From Mesorhizobium sp. LNHC252B00 (GTDB taxonomy: Bacteria; Pseudomonadota; Alphaproteobacteria; Rhizobiales; Rhizobiaceae): 64,000 nt of DNA. Below are positions 26,723 to 35,960 of the stretch, one piece after another. A program made the translations under genes and the position numbers. Position 1 is the first letter of the stretch. Each line of letters begins with the position of its first letter. Where the stretch lies: the NCBI RefSeq assembly GCF_000502955.1, contig NZ_AYWO01000006.1:8485-72484 (forward strand), written 5' to 3'. The notes under the pieces were generated by a model. The model was not told the origin of the DNA, made no database searches, and was given only the letters and a program-made list of their open reading frames with translations.

Positions 26723-26893
26723 TCAGAATCTATGCCGAAATTGCATATCCCGAATTTGACCCTGGCGCCGGCGCGACCAGCCGACGGTGCGAATAGACAG
26801 TCCCATGCGGTCCTTCTGCTCGGCGAAATATGCCCGACACGGGCGCGGGGTCGGGAGCATGTCCGGTTTGCCGTGCTTGATATTCTTCGGCAT
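26723..26893 (-). CDS. Possible small basic protein
   Basis: A 56-residue frame starting MPKNIKHGKPDMLP at ATG 26893, preceded by GAAGGCAGG. It is very basic, with a segment YFAEQKDRMGLSIRTVG that could be a small DNA-binding fold. It lies in the 480-base stretch between the coiled-coil gene and rcgA, where nothing else is convincing. Weak support. Confidence 0.25.
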   Translation of the reverse strand: MPKNIKHGKPDMLPTPRPCRAYFAEQKDRMGLSIRTVGWSRRRQGQIRDMQFRHRF

Positions 26894-27164
26894 CGGCCTG
26901 CCTTCGGCGCCGGTGTTGGTGCTGGCCAGCAACTTGCGTCGACTCTGTCGCCGGCAACTAGAAGACCAGGGAACCGGCCGAAGGTGCGCCGGTCCATGAT
27001 CTGAACTCGGACTGCTCATCTGACAGCCCGTAAAGTCTGTAACACCAGGATTTTTAACATCATCACCGCTCGTAAGGTGGGCGCCTGCCCTGCGACCGAT
27101 CCGGGCAGTCAGTCCCTTGACTGGTCTCTCTCCTCGCCGGCCAAAAATCGAGTTGACAAAACCG

Positions 27165-27192
27165 TTGATCGAGGACGAAGGCACGATAAAAT
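27165..27192 (+). promoter_or_regulatory. Predicted promoter of rcgA-rcgR
   Basis: TTGATC (27165-27170) and TAAAAT (27187-27192) with a 16-base spacer fit a sigma-70 promoter. Transcription would start near 27199 and favours the TTG start at 27236 over the far-upstream GTG at 27077. The local base composition is more AT-rich than the flanking genes. Confidence 0.4.
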
Positions 27193-27235
27193 ACGAAGCC
27201 TAGCGAAATGGAACGAAACTAGAGCCCGTAAGTCA

Positions 27236-28837
27236 TTGGTTACGAACGGAAAGTTATTTCTCCCGGCGCCGAGAGACGGGAGTGATTTCAAAGAATTATT
27301 CAAGCGATTGGCGGCGGCGGGTGCGGGTCGGCCGTTAGGCAAAGACGGGTTTCCTGCAGGCCCATGGACGCCCGAGCTTCTTGCAGAGGCGATTTCACAG
27401 ATTGATTCCAATCAGGTTGGGGTCGATCTGAGAACGGTGCAGCTTTGGTTTCAGGAGAACGACAAGGGGATTAGCACTACCAACATTCGTTGGCTGGCGA
27501 GGATTTTTGGATGCGATGATCCGATCGCAACTAGCGAATGGCAGATGGAGCTTAGTGCGGCGCAATCGCGCTTATCGGCCAAGAGACGAGAATGGAAGAG
27601 AGCCGCAAGCAGGATTGCTCCAGATACCGCACTGACTGGGACTTTCGATGACAAGACAGACTCGCCGGCAGAGCTGACACGGTATACTGACGCCAAGGGG
27701 CCGAGGCGGCGGTTTAGTTTGGCGAGGAAATCGGAGGCGTTTTTTAGTTACGGATCTCCCCTGAATTTACCGGCGTCGGTGTTTGCCGGCATGACCGCCC
27801 TCGGCTTTTTGTCGTACATCATTGGTATCCACAACGTCACCTACGAGCGAGCCGACGGGCTCGTTAAGCAGGTTGGATTTCTTTGGGCCGCAAATTGGAC
27901 ACTCGACTTTATGGTGTTCTTACCGCTGTTTTTCTTCTTCGTTATAGAGTTGCTGGTCTTCTGGAAAAGTGAGGGGCGCAGAAAGCTTGCAGTGCAGGGC
28001 GATCAGGAAGGCGACGACGCCTGGTTGCGCAACGTTGACTCTTCCTCGTACACCTATTGGTCGGTTTTTTTGATTTGCTTGCTGTTCGCGGGTCTTTTTC
28101 AATGGATCGGCGTGTCCCTGATCCCGTTGATGAGGGGCGGTGGCAACTATGCCATGGATTGGGGGAAAATAGCTCTTGTGCGTCCTGAGATCATATCTGT
28201 CCCAGAAACAGTCGCTTTTACGGGGCTAGCCTACCTATACATGTGCCTGGTGTTTTATCTTTTCTTCGCAGGTCTCATTTTGGTCTACACGGTTGTTCAT
28301 GATCTTTGGAGAATTGGGGACAGGCTGAAGAAGCTGTCGTATGTTGATCATCAGCAAGAACTCAATGAAGCCGGCCTCACAGTGATGCGTGCGGTTTTTC
28401 GGTGTACTGTTTTGGGGGTTCTGGTCGCCATATGGATGAAGGTCCAAAGCTCTTATCTGGCATCCAGTGGTGAGAATATTGTGGCATGGTTGGTCGGCGA
28501 TATGTCTTCGATGTTCCAAGGTCGCGAGCATGTGACCAACGGGTTCCGCTATCGCATGCCGACGCATTACAGCAGCCTTCTTGTCGTTATTTCAACCTGT
28601 TTTGTATTTCTGTATGGCACCATCCGACTAGTTGTCGGGGGTCGAGTTCATACGCCTTTGTGGAAGATGTCGGCGGTCGTGGCGTTACTTGTTGTCAGCT
28701 ACTTGTTGATCGACACGTTTGCCGGCTTTTCGACCCTGCTGGCCATTTCAGTGCTAGTCGCGCTTTACAGCCTGTTCGATCCAGGGTTGGGGCGATGGCG
28801 AGAGAGTGATTTGGGAAACAAACAGAGTGTATCATAG
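27236..28837 (+). CDS. rcgA: RcgA-family membrane protein with N-terminal helical domain
   Basis: About 533 residues. The N-terminal 130 residues are soluble and helical (DFKELFKRLAAAG, TVQLWFQENDKGISTTNIRWLA) and look like a small helix-turn-helix-type domain. After residue 180 there are about eight transmembrane helices. I recognise this as the RcgA family of rhizobial conjugative plasmids, named for genes that influence conjugative transfer, and annotated as a putative transporter. The neighbour rcgR and the virB locus support this. The start is uncertain: TTG 27236 fits the predicted promoter, while an upstream GTG at 27077 lacks a ribosome site. Codon use is more AT-rich than in the virB genes. 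Confidence 0.75.
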   Translation: MVTNGKLFLPAPRDGSDFKELFKRLAAAGAGRPLGKDGFPAGPWTPELLAEAISQIDSNQVGVDLRTVQLWFQENDKGISTTNIRWLARIFGCDDPIATSEWQMELSAAQSRLSAKRREWKRAASRIAPDTALTGTFDDKTDSPAELTRYTDAKGPRRRFSLARKSEAFFSYGSPLNLPASVFAGMTALGFLSYIIGIHNVTYERADGLVKQVGFLWAANWTLDFMVFLPLFFFFVIELLVFWKSEGRRKLAVQGDQEGDDAWLRNVDSSSYTYWSVFLICLLFAGLFQWIGVSLIPLMRGGGNYAMDWGKIALVRPEIISVPETVAFTGLAYLYMCLVFYLFFAGLILVYTVVHDLWRIGDRLKKLSYVDHQQELNEAGLTVMRAVFRCTVLGVLVAIWMKVQSSYLASSGENIVAWLVGDMSSMFQGREHVTNGFRYRMPTHYSSLLVVISTCFVFLYGTIRLVVGGRVHTPLWKMSAVVALLVVSYLLIDTFAGFSTLLAISVLVALYSLFDPGLGRWRESDLGNKQSVS

Positions 28838-29852
28838 TTGGCTTGATCGTTGGGACGAACGCCGGGCCCTTCGCGGTGAGGAAGGGAAGAAACCAACGGA
28901 TTTCGTCCTTGACGCGGAACGCGCCTTTCCATGTGCGAAGAAGATGACAAGTATCGAGGAATTCTGTGCCCTTGCGGACCAAGCCGTGGTTGATCTAGCC
29001 TTTTTCGATGAGCCGAGTGTGAGTGATCAGGGTTTTGAAAGGGTAGATGGGTGGCTCAAATTTCCATCGGACATTTCTACTGATGTCGAACAGAACAACG
29101 TCGTCTCGGCGAAAATCACAGAAAGCGGGGCGTTCGATCAGGCAATGGTGATTTTTCACCATTGGAATGCAAGCGCCCGGAATCGTCAGATTGCCAACTT
29201 TTTCTCGCAGCGTGGCATCACGGTTGTGGAGATTGCTATGCCTTATCACTTAGAACGTAGCCGTCCCGGCTCCGTCCACGCCGATTATATGCTTAGCCCT
29301 AATCTCGGTCGAACGATCCAATCTGTAAGGCAGGCAGTGCTGGATGGGCGAAAACTCATACGATGGTTGAAGAGCGAAGGCTATCGAGAGATTTCGGTTG
29401 TCGGTATGAGCTTAGGCTCGTGGGTTGCGGGGCTGGTCGCGGCGCACGACTCGGCTGTGTCAAAAGCCTCGCTGTTTCTGACGGCGGGGAGTCTAGCGGA
29501 TATGGTTTGGACGGGTCGCGCGACACGACTGATACGTGACAGCATTGAGCCTAAGATTGAGCTGACCGATCTCAGAAGGGCCTGGGGTCCGCTTAACTTG
29601 GAGAATTACGAACTTTGTTTGGCACGGCCTGATCTCGATCTTCACGTTGTGTTGGCGAAGAGAGACAAAGTGGTGTTGCCAGAATTATCGGAGAGGTTCA
29701 TGCGGAGGCTGAAGGATGCCGGTGCTAGGCCAAGTATTTTGGAATTAAACTGTGGTCATTATTCGCTCGCCATGCCGCCTTACATTTTGTGGGCCGGGTT
29801 GAGCTTGAAGCGGTTTCTGTCGTGCGCTGACAAGTCGGCCCGGCGAGCATGA
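28806..29852 (+). CDS. rcgR: RcgR-family alpha/beta hydrolase
   Basis: A 348-residue protein. The central alpha/beta-hydrolase core has the nucleophile elbow VVGMSLGSW (Ser202), an acid in AKRDKVV, and a late His in NCGHYS. The family is annotated as a putative quorum-lactone hydrolase and pairs with RcgA in rhizobial plasmid transfer loci. The GTG start at 28806 overlaps rcgA by 32 bases; GTG 28827 would reduce the overlap. Tight coupling with rcgA implies joint function. Enzymatic substrate not proven. Confidence 0.75.
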   Translation: MIWETNRVYHSWLDRWDERRALRGEEGKKPTDFVLDAERAFPCAKKMTSIEEFCALADQAVVDLAFFDEPSVSDQGFERVDGWLKFPSDISTDVEQNNVVSAKITESGAFDQAMVIFHHWNASARNRQIANFFSQRGITVVEIAMPYHLERSRPGSVHADYMLSPNLGRTIQSVRQAVLDGRKLIRWLKSEGYREISVVGMSLGSWVAGLVAAHDSAVSKASLFLTAGSLADMVWTGRATRLIRDSIEPKIELTDLRRAWGPLNLENYELCLARPDLDLHVVLAKRDKVVLPELSERFMRRLKDAGARPSILELNCGHYSLAMPPYILWAGLSLKRFLSCADKSARRA

Positions 29853-29934
29853 GTGTGGCGTTGGCCGGTCAGTTCACCAGAAAATTCTCTGTTAGGCGTG
29901 CCTGCGCGTCCGGCTGCAGCCAATAACACGTAGT

Positions 29935-30501
29935 TCAGGTTGGTGGGACCTTATCCCAAAATAGGAACGTCCGTGGGTCAAGCTTCAACGCCTTGGCGAT
30001 CGCGGCAATCGTGTCCACGCTGATGTTGCCGCTCGCGCGCTCCAGTTTCGTGAATGTCGCCTCCGCCACGCCGATCAGCTTCGCCATCTCATAGCGGAGC
30101 ATATTGCGTCGTTGCCGCTCCATGTCGATGATGTGTGCAAGGCGCTTGCGGATCGCAGTTTCGTCCAGCTGATGCACCCATTCGGGGAGTTTTTTCCCGC
30201 CGGAGAGCAGTTCTGCGACAGACACTTGCAGGCCGTTTGCCATGATCTGCAGCGTCGTCAATGTGACATTATTTTTCTGCCGAACGGTCTGGATGTAAGT
30301 TCGGTAAGCGAGCCCTTCGCCTTCAGGGGTGCGGAACAGCTCGGCCATGTACATATGGGATAGGCCACGCTTGGCTCTCTCCCGCTCCAGCACGGTCGCA
30401 ATGTTGACGCGCAAGGGGTTGTCGACCGCGCCCGCATCGTCTCGTTTCATAAATCGATGTAGTCGCACAAACCTGCCTTCTTGATTTGTCCTTTTTCGCA
30501 C
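29935..30501 (-). CDS. Double-HTH XRE-family regulator of the conjugation region
   Basis: A 188-residue protein with two Cro/C1-type helix-turn-helix regions: residues about 32-100 (LERERAKRGLSHMYMAELF...TLQIMANGLQVS) and about 125-180 (MLRYEMAKLIGVAEATFTKLERASG, IAAIAKALKLDPRTFL). The start may be GTG 30501 or ATG 30450; neither has a strong ribosome site. A copy of the TAGTAAAGTGTCAA motif lies just upstream, between this gene and the divergent 30547 gene. It is therefore the prime candidate for the protein that binds the motif and controls itself and the virB operon. Confidence 0.8.
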   Translation of the reverse strand: MRKRTNQEGRFVRLHRFMKRDDAGAVDNPLRVNIATVLERERAKRGLSHMYMAELFRTPEGEGLAYRTYIQTVRQKNNVTLTTLQIMANGLQVSVAELLSGGKKLPEWVHQLDETAIRKRLAHIIDMERQRRNMLRYEMAKLIGVAEATFTKLERASGNISVDTIAAIAKALKLDPRTFLFWDKVPPT

Positions 30502-30511
30502 GAATCATCCA

Positions 30512-30525
30512 TAGTAAAGTGTCAA
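30512..30525 (+). promoter_or_regulatory. T4SS regulon motif, copy D
   Basis: TAGTAAAGTGTCAA, exact copy of A and C, pointing toward the plus-strand gene at 30547 and ending 21 bases before its ATG. It also lies upstream of the divergent XRE regulator gene, so autoregulation is plausible. Confidence 0.6.
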
Positions 30526-30546
30526 AATCGCAACGAGGAAAAGGCT

Positions 30547-31146
30547 ATGACCATGCTGAAACATTTCTTGGTGAGTGCCGCCGCCGTCGCGGGCGCCGCG
30601 GCTCTCCCATCCCAATCACAGGCATCGGAATGGGGCTGTCAGGTGCTCCTCTGTCTGTCCGGTGATTGGCAGGGCACTCCTTCTTGCCACCCGCCAATCT
30701 ACAAGTTGATTGCGGCGATGGAAGCCCCGGGTTTTAACTGGCCGACCTGTCCACAAGCCAACTCCAGCGCCGCGAAATTTGAGAAGTATGAGGATTGTCC
30801 GCTTGGCTGGCAAGCAGTTGGTGCCAACTCCGACCGACCCGGAATGGGGCACGAACGGAACATCTGCCGCATCAGCTCCGACAGACTCACGATACCCGGC
30901 GTTCTCAAAAACAGCGGCCTCGGCGGACGTGATGAAGACGGATCACGACAGGTCCAACTCGAAATCGAAGGTAAGGTGGTGACGGCAAAAATCCAGACAA
31001 GTGGCAACGACAAAGGGCATTCCTTGGGTAATGGCCCAACCTACTACACCATCGCTCGACCGATGCGCGGAGAGCCCTGGTTCATCGAGTATGACGACGC
31101 GAACGGTATGCGCCAGAAAAGCTGGTTCAATCTCAACATGCCATAA
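30547..31146 (+). CDS. Exported Cys-rich protein, TrbM-like N-terminal region
   Basis: A 199-residue protein with signal peptide ([20 protein letters not shown]). The mature start [20 protein letters not shown] resembles the CxxxLCLSG...C motif of TrbM/KikA conjugation proteins; the rest is unassigned. ATG 30547 follows a GAGGAAAAGG ribosome site. It shares the regulon motif and the gene neighbourhood of the T4SS, so a periplasmic role in mating is inferred. Confidence 0.65.
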   Translation: MTMLKHFLVSAAAVAGAAALPSQSQASEWGCQVLLCLSGDWQGTPSCHPPIYKLIAAMEAPGFNWPTCPQANSSAAKFEKYEDCPLGWQAVGANSDRPGMGHERNICRISSDRLTIPGVLKNSGLGGRDEDGSRQVQLEIEGKVVTAKIQTSGNDKGHSLGNGPTYYTIARPMRGEPWFIEYDDANGMRQKSWFNLNMP

Positions 31147-31202
31147 GCCAAGCCATCACGCAGGACGAGGACTGTGAGGACCATAATTCAGGGAGGTTTG
31201 TA

Positions 31203-31661
31203 GTGTTCAAGACGCTTCTCATGTCCACTATGATTATGAACACAGGCGCAGTGTTGACGGCGGCTGGTCAGAGCGACAGGCCGCGATCAAGCGTGGACAA
31301 TCCGATGTGGCCCGCTTCACTGAAATGGGACTGCAAGACCGCTGCCAAAATCGTGTGTGAGCGTGATGGCAGTTGCTCGGTGGCTGAGGGCCACACCGGA
31401 TTTGTGCTGAACTACGGCAGCAACGAAGCTGAGTTCCCGGCCAGCAATGTCAGGATCAAACGCCACTATCAACAGACTGTGCAGGCAAGCCCTTTGCAGC
31501 AGGAAGTTAAAGTCGAACTGGCCGACAACCGGGTTCTATGGCTGACGGCCGTGGATGCCAGCCGCACGTATTCGGAAGCGTGGGTCGGCGCACTGAGCGA
31601 GTTGAAGGGTGGCGCGGTACTGATGGAATCCGAGGGAGTCTATTGCATGCCGCACAAGTGA
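31203..31661 (+). CDS. Exported protein of the conjugation region, function unknown
   Basis: A 152-residue protein with an N-terminal hydrophobic leader ([19 protein letters not shown]). The mature domain contains [18 protein letters not shown] and a final GVYCMPHK, with paired Cys. GTG 31203 is chosen because GGGAGG lies 6 bases upstream. It follows the TrbM-like gene by 56 bases and is probably co-transcribed. No family recognised. Confidence 0.65.
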   Translation: MFKTLLMSTMIMNTGAVLTAAGQSDRPRSSVDNPMWPASLKWDCKTAAKIVCERDGSCSVAEGHTGFVLNYGSNEAEFPASNVRIKRHYQQTVQASPLQQEVKVELADNRVLWLTAVDASRTYSEAWVGALSELKGGAVLMESEGVYCMPHK

Positions 31662-31971
31662 ATGCGCCCGAGAGGGCAGGCGAGCAAAGGGCGATATGGT
31701 CTGACCGCGGCGTCGGACCTCGGCGTTGCAGAAGCGTTCAGGGTGTTCCGTCCAGGTTTATCGGGCGATGAGGTGATAGTAAGTAATATAAGATCCGTCG
31801 CATCAAGGCTTAGAGTGGAGTGACTGTCACAACACTAGATATAAATTCACCATGGGACTGTCAAAGCGGTTGATACGCGAGCCATGTATACTTGGAATAA
31901 CTGAGAAATATTTGCTTTTACTGATGAAAGTCGCATAAGATATCTTATGGAACTTTGACATATTGGCGCAA
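31662..31971. other. AT-richer non-coding segment left of the insertion sequence
   Basis: About 310 bases with no coding frame of good quality. The composition becomes AT-rich toward the insertion sequence. No direct repeat flanking the element was found here. Nothing else recognised; a transfer origin cannot be excluded but no clear inverted repeat with a nick-like site was seen. Confidence 0.3.
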
Positions 31972-33622
31972 AGTTAAAATGTCTTGATTCTGCAAAGTAG
32001 GAATGTCGCCCTGCTCGCTGTCGAGCGAGGGAGACGGCAGAATGGGATTGATCCTCATGAGCGAGCGCGAGCTGCAACGCATTGAGGTGCTTTCGAAAGT
32101 TGTGGAGCGGCGCACGACCATGGTGTCGGCCGCACGGCTGCTGGGACTGTCGGCTCGGCAAGTTCAGCGTCTGTTGAAGACCTTCCAGGCTGAAGGCGCT
32201 GCGGCACTTCGGCACAAGGCTCGAGGACGACCATCGAACCATCGATATTTCGCCGGCGTCGGCGAGTTGGCGATCCAGTTGGTCCGAGAACATTATCTCG
32301 ACTTCGGCCCGACCTTGGCGGCCGAGAAGCTGGCCGCGAACCACGGCCTGGTCGTGTCGCGCGAGACATTGCGCAAATGGATGGCGGAGGCTGGGATTTG
32401 GCTGTCGCGCAAGCAGCGCCGGACATTCCATCAGCCGCGTTTGCGCCGGGAATCTTATGGCGAGCTGGTGCAGATCGACGGCAGTGATCACCGTTGGTTC
32501 GAGGAGCGCGGCGACCCATGCACCCTGCTCGTTTTCATCGATGACGCGACCGGCAAACTCCAGCAGCTTCGCTTTGTGAAGTCGGAGAGCACGTTCAGTT
32601 ACTTCGAGGCCCTGGAGCTTTATCTGAAGGCGCATGGTTGCCCGATAGCGTTCTACTCCGACAAGCACACGGTGTTTCGGGTGGCGAGGGCCGAGGCCAG
32701 CGCCGGCCGCGGCATGACGCAATTCGGGCGAGCGCTTTCCGAACTCAACATCGAGATCCTGTGCGCCAATTCTAGCCAGGCCAAGGGCCGGGTCGAACGT
32801 GTCAATCGCACGCTGCAGGACCGGCTTGTGAAGGAACTGCGTCTTGCTGGCATCTCAGATATCGACGAAGCCAACGCTTTTCTGCCGGCATTCACGACCA
32901 GCTTCAACGACAAGTTTGCGAAGATCCCTACCCGGCCGGACAATCTGCACCGTGTCTTGAACATGCCGGCTGATCGACTCCGCGACCTGCTCTGCAAACG
33001 CGAGCAGCGCTATGTCGGCCAGCAATTGTCTTTCTCCTATGAACGCAAGCAGATCATGCTGGAGAAGAATGATATCTCATGCGGGCTAGTCGGCAGATAT
33101 GTCGACATTTACGAGTTCGCCGACGGTCGCCTGGATGTTCGGTGGAAGGCATGCTCCCTGCCCTACACTGTCTTCGACAAAGAGCAGCGCGTCACCCACG
33201 CCGCGGTCACCGAGAACAAGCGGCTCGGCGAAGTGCTGACCTGGATCAAGGCTCAGCAGGACGAGGCGCGGCCTCCGCCGAAGATCAAGACCAACAGCGA
33301 ACAGATCGCTTACAGGAAGCGCGGAACGAAGCCGGGCCGCAGGACGGATTTCATGAATGATCCTGCTGTCATCGCGCGTCGAAAACAAGCGCTGGCAAGG
33401 CTGGATGCTGCCGAGTGAATCAGTTCTCAAAGCTAAAGCCGAGGCGCCAAGCTTGAAACGCGCCCGACCGGGCTGCGCAACCCCGACCAGCTGACGCCCG
33501 ATCGGGCGCTTGTGTCAGCGCCAGGAAGCGCGTCACCGTCGCATTTCTAACTTGCTGCGCCCTGCCCCTCGCAAACGTAGGATGCGACATTTCTACTTTG
33601 CAGAGCGAGCGACATTTCTACA
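31972..33622 (+). mobile_element. ISNCY-type insertion sequence
   Basis: About 1.65 kb bounded by related inverted ends. The left end has AAATGTC...TCTGCAAAGTAGGAATGTCGC (about 31977-32009). The right end has the complement, GCGACATTTCTACTTTGCAGAGC then GCGACATTTCTAC (33584-33621). Each end holds two copies of the GACATT core. The outermost bases of the left end differ from the right, so the left tip is either eroded or slightly misplaced. No target duplication is evident. The element carries a single intact transposase and a 14-base palindrome CGCCCGATCGGGCG (33496-33509) behind it. Confidence 0.75.
32042..33418 (+). CDS. ISNCY-family DDE transposase
   Basis: A 458-residue transposase. The N-terminal helix-turn-helix domain (SAARLLGLSARQVQRLLK) precedes a DDE integrase core with Asp146 in QIDGSDH, Asp207 in FYSDKHT and Glu252 in GRVERVNRTL. 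The C-terminal domain is basic. ATG 32042 follows a GAGGGAGACGGC ribosome site. The gene is complete, so the element may be active. It is the only gene of the insertion sequence. Confidence 0.9.
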   Translation: MGLILMSERELQRIEVLSKVVERRTTMVSAARLLGLSARQVQRLLKTFQAEGAAALRHKARGRPSNHRYFAGVGELAIQLVREHYLDFGPTLAAEKLAANHGLVVSRETLRKWMAEAGIWLSRKQRRTFHQPRLRRESYGELVQIDGSDHRWFEERGDPCTLLVFIDDATGKLQQLRFVKSESTFSYFEALELYLKAHGCPIAFYSDKHTVFRVARAEASAGRGMTQFGRALSELNIEILCANSSQAKGRVERVNRTLQDRLVKELRLAGISDIDEANAFLPAFTTSFNDKFAKIPTRPDNLHRVLNMPADRLRDLLCKREQRYVGQQLSFSYERKQIMLEKNDISCGLVGRYVDIYEFADGRLDVRWKACSLPYTVFDKEQRVTHAAVTENKRLGEVLTWIKAQQDEARPPPKIKTNSEQIAYRKRGTKPGRRTDFMNDPAVIARRKQALARLDAAE

Positions 33623-34085
33623 TCACCGCCACATGACATTAAATGAAAACGCTTCGTTGACCACATCGTCCTGTGCAACCACGGATTCGTAGTTTGCGAA
33701 AGAGAAATCTCTCTCAAAAAGCACGTCGGCTACATTTGAGAAGAGCACATTTTTTGACCGTTCAAGGCCTTCCGGCTTGTATCAGGCTCGCCCGCGACTC
33801 CCATGGAAAGCGTGCACTCGGTCGCGAAGCCACCAGGCAATCTTAGGACACTGCTATCACGGCGCTCTAAGAGATCAGCGGCGCCCCTCTCCGGCTTGGT
33901 AATCGGCCTTGCGCTTTGATCCCTAAGCGGGGAACATGCGCGATCAGCGCGCCGTCAGCCGGATTTTCGACTGAGGTCGCACGGCGTGCGGACAAATTCG
34001 CCGTCGACAAGGCACCGGTGTTGAAAGAGGGGCGCGTCGGCGAGCGGCGGGAGGATCATTGGCAGGAGCTTTCTCGATCGGGCAG
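33623..34085. other. Non-coding stretch between the insertion sequence and the ABC operon
   Basis: About 460 bases without a convincing gene. Short frames are present but their composition and lack of ribosome sites argue against translation. It marks the junction between the conjugation region and the second catabolic operon. Confidence 0.4.
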
Positions 34086-35162
34086 TTATGCGGAAAACAG
34101 GAATGCCGCCGCCGGATCGAAAAAGACTTGACGGCTGCAGGGCGTCAGATCCTGCGACCGCATGGCGGCGGAGGTCGGCCTGATGTCGATCTCCTGTCCA
34201 GTGGCCGTGCGCGCGACGATGCGCCGTCGTTCGCCATAGAAGGCGACATCGACGATCTCGACAGCGAGTTCCGCGCTCGCCGGCTTTCGTTCCATGCCAA
34301 ACGCTTCCGGCCGGATCATCAGCCTGGTTTTTTGCCCCTTGTCGAAGGTCCTGTTGACGCTCACGCCGGAGACGACTGAACCGTCCGCCAGCCGGATCGT
34401 TGCCGCGCCATTGGCGGTTTCGAGATGTTCGGCGGTGAGGAAATTCGAATTGCCGATGAAGCCGGCGACGAAGTCGGTGGCCGGTCTGAGATACAGGTCC
34501 TCGCCGGTGCCGGTCTGCTCGATGCGACCGTCCCTGAAGAGCGCGATCCGATCCGAGAGGTGCAGCGCTTCCTCCTGGTCATGCGTGACATAGAGGATGG
34601 TAACGCCGGTCTCGCGGTGGATGCGGCGGATCTCGGCCTGGATCTCCTCGCGCAGTTTCTTGTCGAGCGCCGACAATGGCTCGTCCATCAAAAGGATCGG
34701 CGGATCGTAGGCCAGTGCCCGGGCCAGCGCCACGCGCTGCTGCTGGCCGCCCGACAGTGCGCCGGGCAAGCGCGCGGCGAAGCTTTCCAGCCGCACCAGG
34801 GTCAGCATGTCGGCGACCTTCTTCTTCACCTCGGCATCAGGTCGGCGGCGCACCCGAAGCGGAAACGCGATGTTCTCGGCCACCGTCAGATGCGGAAACA
34901 GCGTGTACCGCTGGAAGACCATGCCGATGCTGCGCTTGTGCGAGGGTATCGCCAGCAAGGATTTGCCTTCCAGTTGGACATCGCCGGAGCTCGGATCCTG
35001 GAAGCCGGCGATGGCATAGAGCGTCGTTGATTTTCCCGAACCCGACGGCCCGAGAAAGGTCAGGAATTCGCCCCTGGGAATCTCAAGGGTGACGTCGTGC
35101 ACGGCGGTGAACGCGCCGAACGCTTTGTGCAATTTGCGGATGGAGAGGAAGGGCTGGATCAT
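34086..35162 (-). CDS. Polyamine-type ABC transporter ATP-binding protein (PotA-like)
   Basis: A 358-residue subunit with Walker A GPSGSGKST, signature LSGGQQQRVALARAL, Walker B LMDEPLSALD, H-loop VTHDQEEA, and a C-terminal TOBE-like domain (RLMIRPEAFGME onward). Length and order match spermidine/putrescine or 2-aminoethylphosphonate importers. ATG 35162 overlaps the stop of the permease gene. Last gene of the minus-strand operon. Confidence 0.9.
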   Translation of the reverse strand: MIQPFLSIRKLHKAFGAFTAVHDVTLEIPRGEFLTFLGPSGSGKSTTLYAIAGFQDPSSGDVQLEGKSLLAIPSHKRSIGMVFQRYTLFPHLTVAENIAFPLRVRRRPDAEVKKKVADMLTLVRLESFAARLPGALSGGQQQRVALARALAYDPPILLMDEPLSALDKKLREEIQAEIRRIHRETGVTILYVTHDQEEALHLSDRIALFRDGRIEQTGTGEDLYLRPATDFVAGFIGNSNFLTAEHLETANGAATIRLADGSVVSGVSVNRTFDKGQKTRLMIRPEAFGMERKPASAELAVEIVDVAFYGERRRIVARTATGQEIDIRPTSAAMRSQDLTPCSRQVFFDPAAAFLFSA

Positions 35163-35959
35163 GTCTTGACCTTTCGCTGCAGCAGCGCCGTCACCACCAT
35201 CAGGGCAAGCGTCAGCCCGACCAGCAGGCTGGAGGCGGCGGCGATGACCGGGCTCAGATCCGAGCGCAGACTGCCCCAGATCTTGACCGGCAGGGTTTGC
35301 AAGGAGGGGCTAGCCATGAAGATCGCCACCACGACCTCGTCCCAGGAGGCGAGAAAGGAAAAGATCGCGGCGGAAAAGATGCCGATCCGGATCGATGGCA
35401 AGGTTATCCTGAGCCTGGCCTCGAACGGGCTGGCGCCGCAGACGATGGCCGCGTCCTCGATCGATTTGTCGAAGCCTTCAAGTGCGGTGGCGATCGGGAT
35501 GATGGCGAAGGGCAGCGCCAGCACCGTGTGGGCGATGACGAAGCCGATGCTGGTACCGCCGAGACCGAGGCGCAGGAAGAAGGCGTAGATTGCGATGGCG
35601 AACACCACGACCGGCAACACCATCGGCGTCAGCAGCAGACCGCGAAGGATTTCGCGGCCGCGAAACTGGCCGCGAACCAGGGCAAAGGAGGCGAGCAGGC
35701 CGATCATCACGGCAAGGATCGCCGTCATCGTGGCGATGCGGGCGCTGGTCAGCGCCGCCTCCAGCCAGGAAGGGTCGGCGAACAGGTCCCGGTACCATTT
35801 CAGCGTCCAGCCAGGTGGCGGAAAGGCCAGCCAGCGCGACGAGCCGAACGACAGCAGAACAATGAAAACCACCGGCAGGAGCAAGAAAGCGGCGACCAGG
35901 GCGGTGAAGCCGAGCAGCGCAATTTTCAACCAACCCATGCGGTCGTAGTCGAGCAGCAT
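35159..35959 (-). CDS. Polyamine-type ABC transporter permease (PotC-like)
   Basis: A 266-residue inner-membrane permease with six helices and the EAA loop region AIVCGASPFEARLRITLPSI. It begins with a cytoplasmic stretch and helix LKIALLGFTALVAAFLLLPVVF. It pairs with the upstream permease and overlaps the ATPase gene by 4 bases. Confidence 0.9.
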   Translation of the reverse strand: MLLDYDRMGWLKIALLGFTALVAAFLLLPVVFIVLLSFGSSRWLAFPPPGWTLKWYRDLFADPSWLEAALTSARIATMTAILAVMIGLLASFALVRGQFRGREILRGLLLTPMVLPVVVFAIAIYAFFLRLGLGGTSIGFVIAHTVLALPFAIIPIATALEGFDKSIEDAAIVCGASPFEARLRITLPSIRIGIFSAAIFSFLASWDEVVVAIFMASPSLQTLPVKIWGSLRSDLSPVIAAASSLLVGLTLALMVVTALLQRKVKT

Positions 35960-35960
35960 C

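Noticed and set aside
33916-34131. 71-codon frame between the insertion sequence and the ABC operon
   Set aside because: No ribosome site, runs into the antisense of the ATPase gene, composition not convincing.
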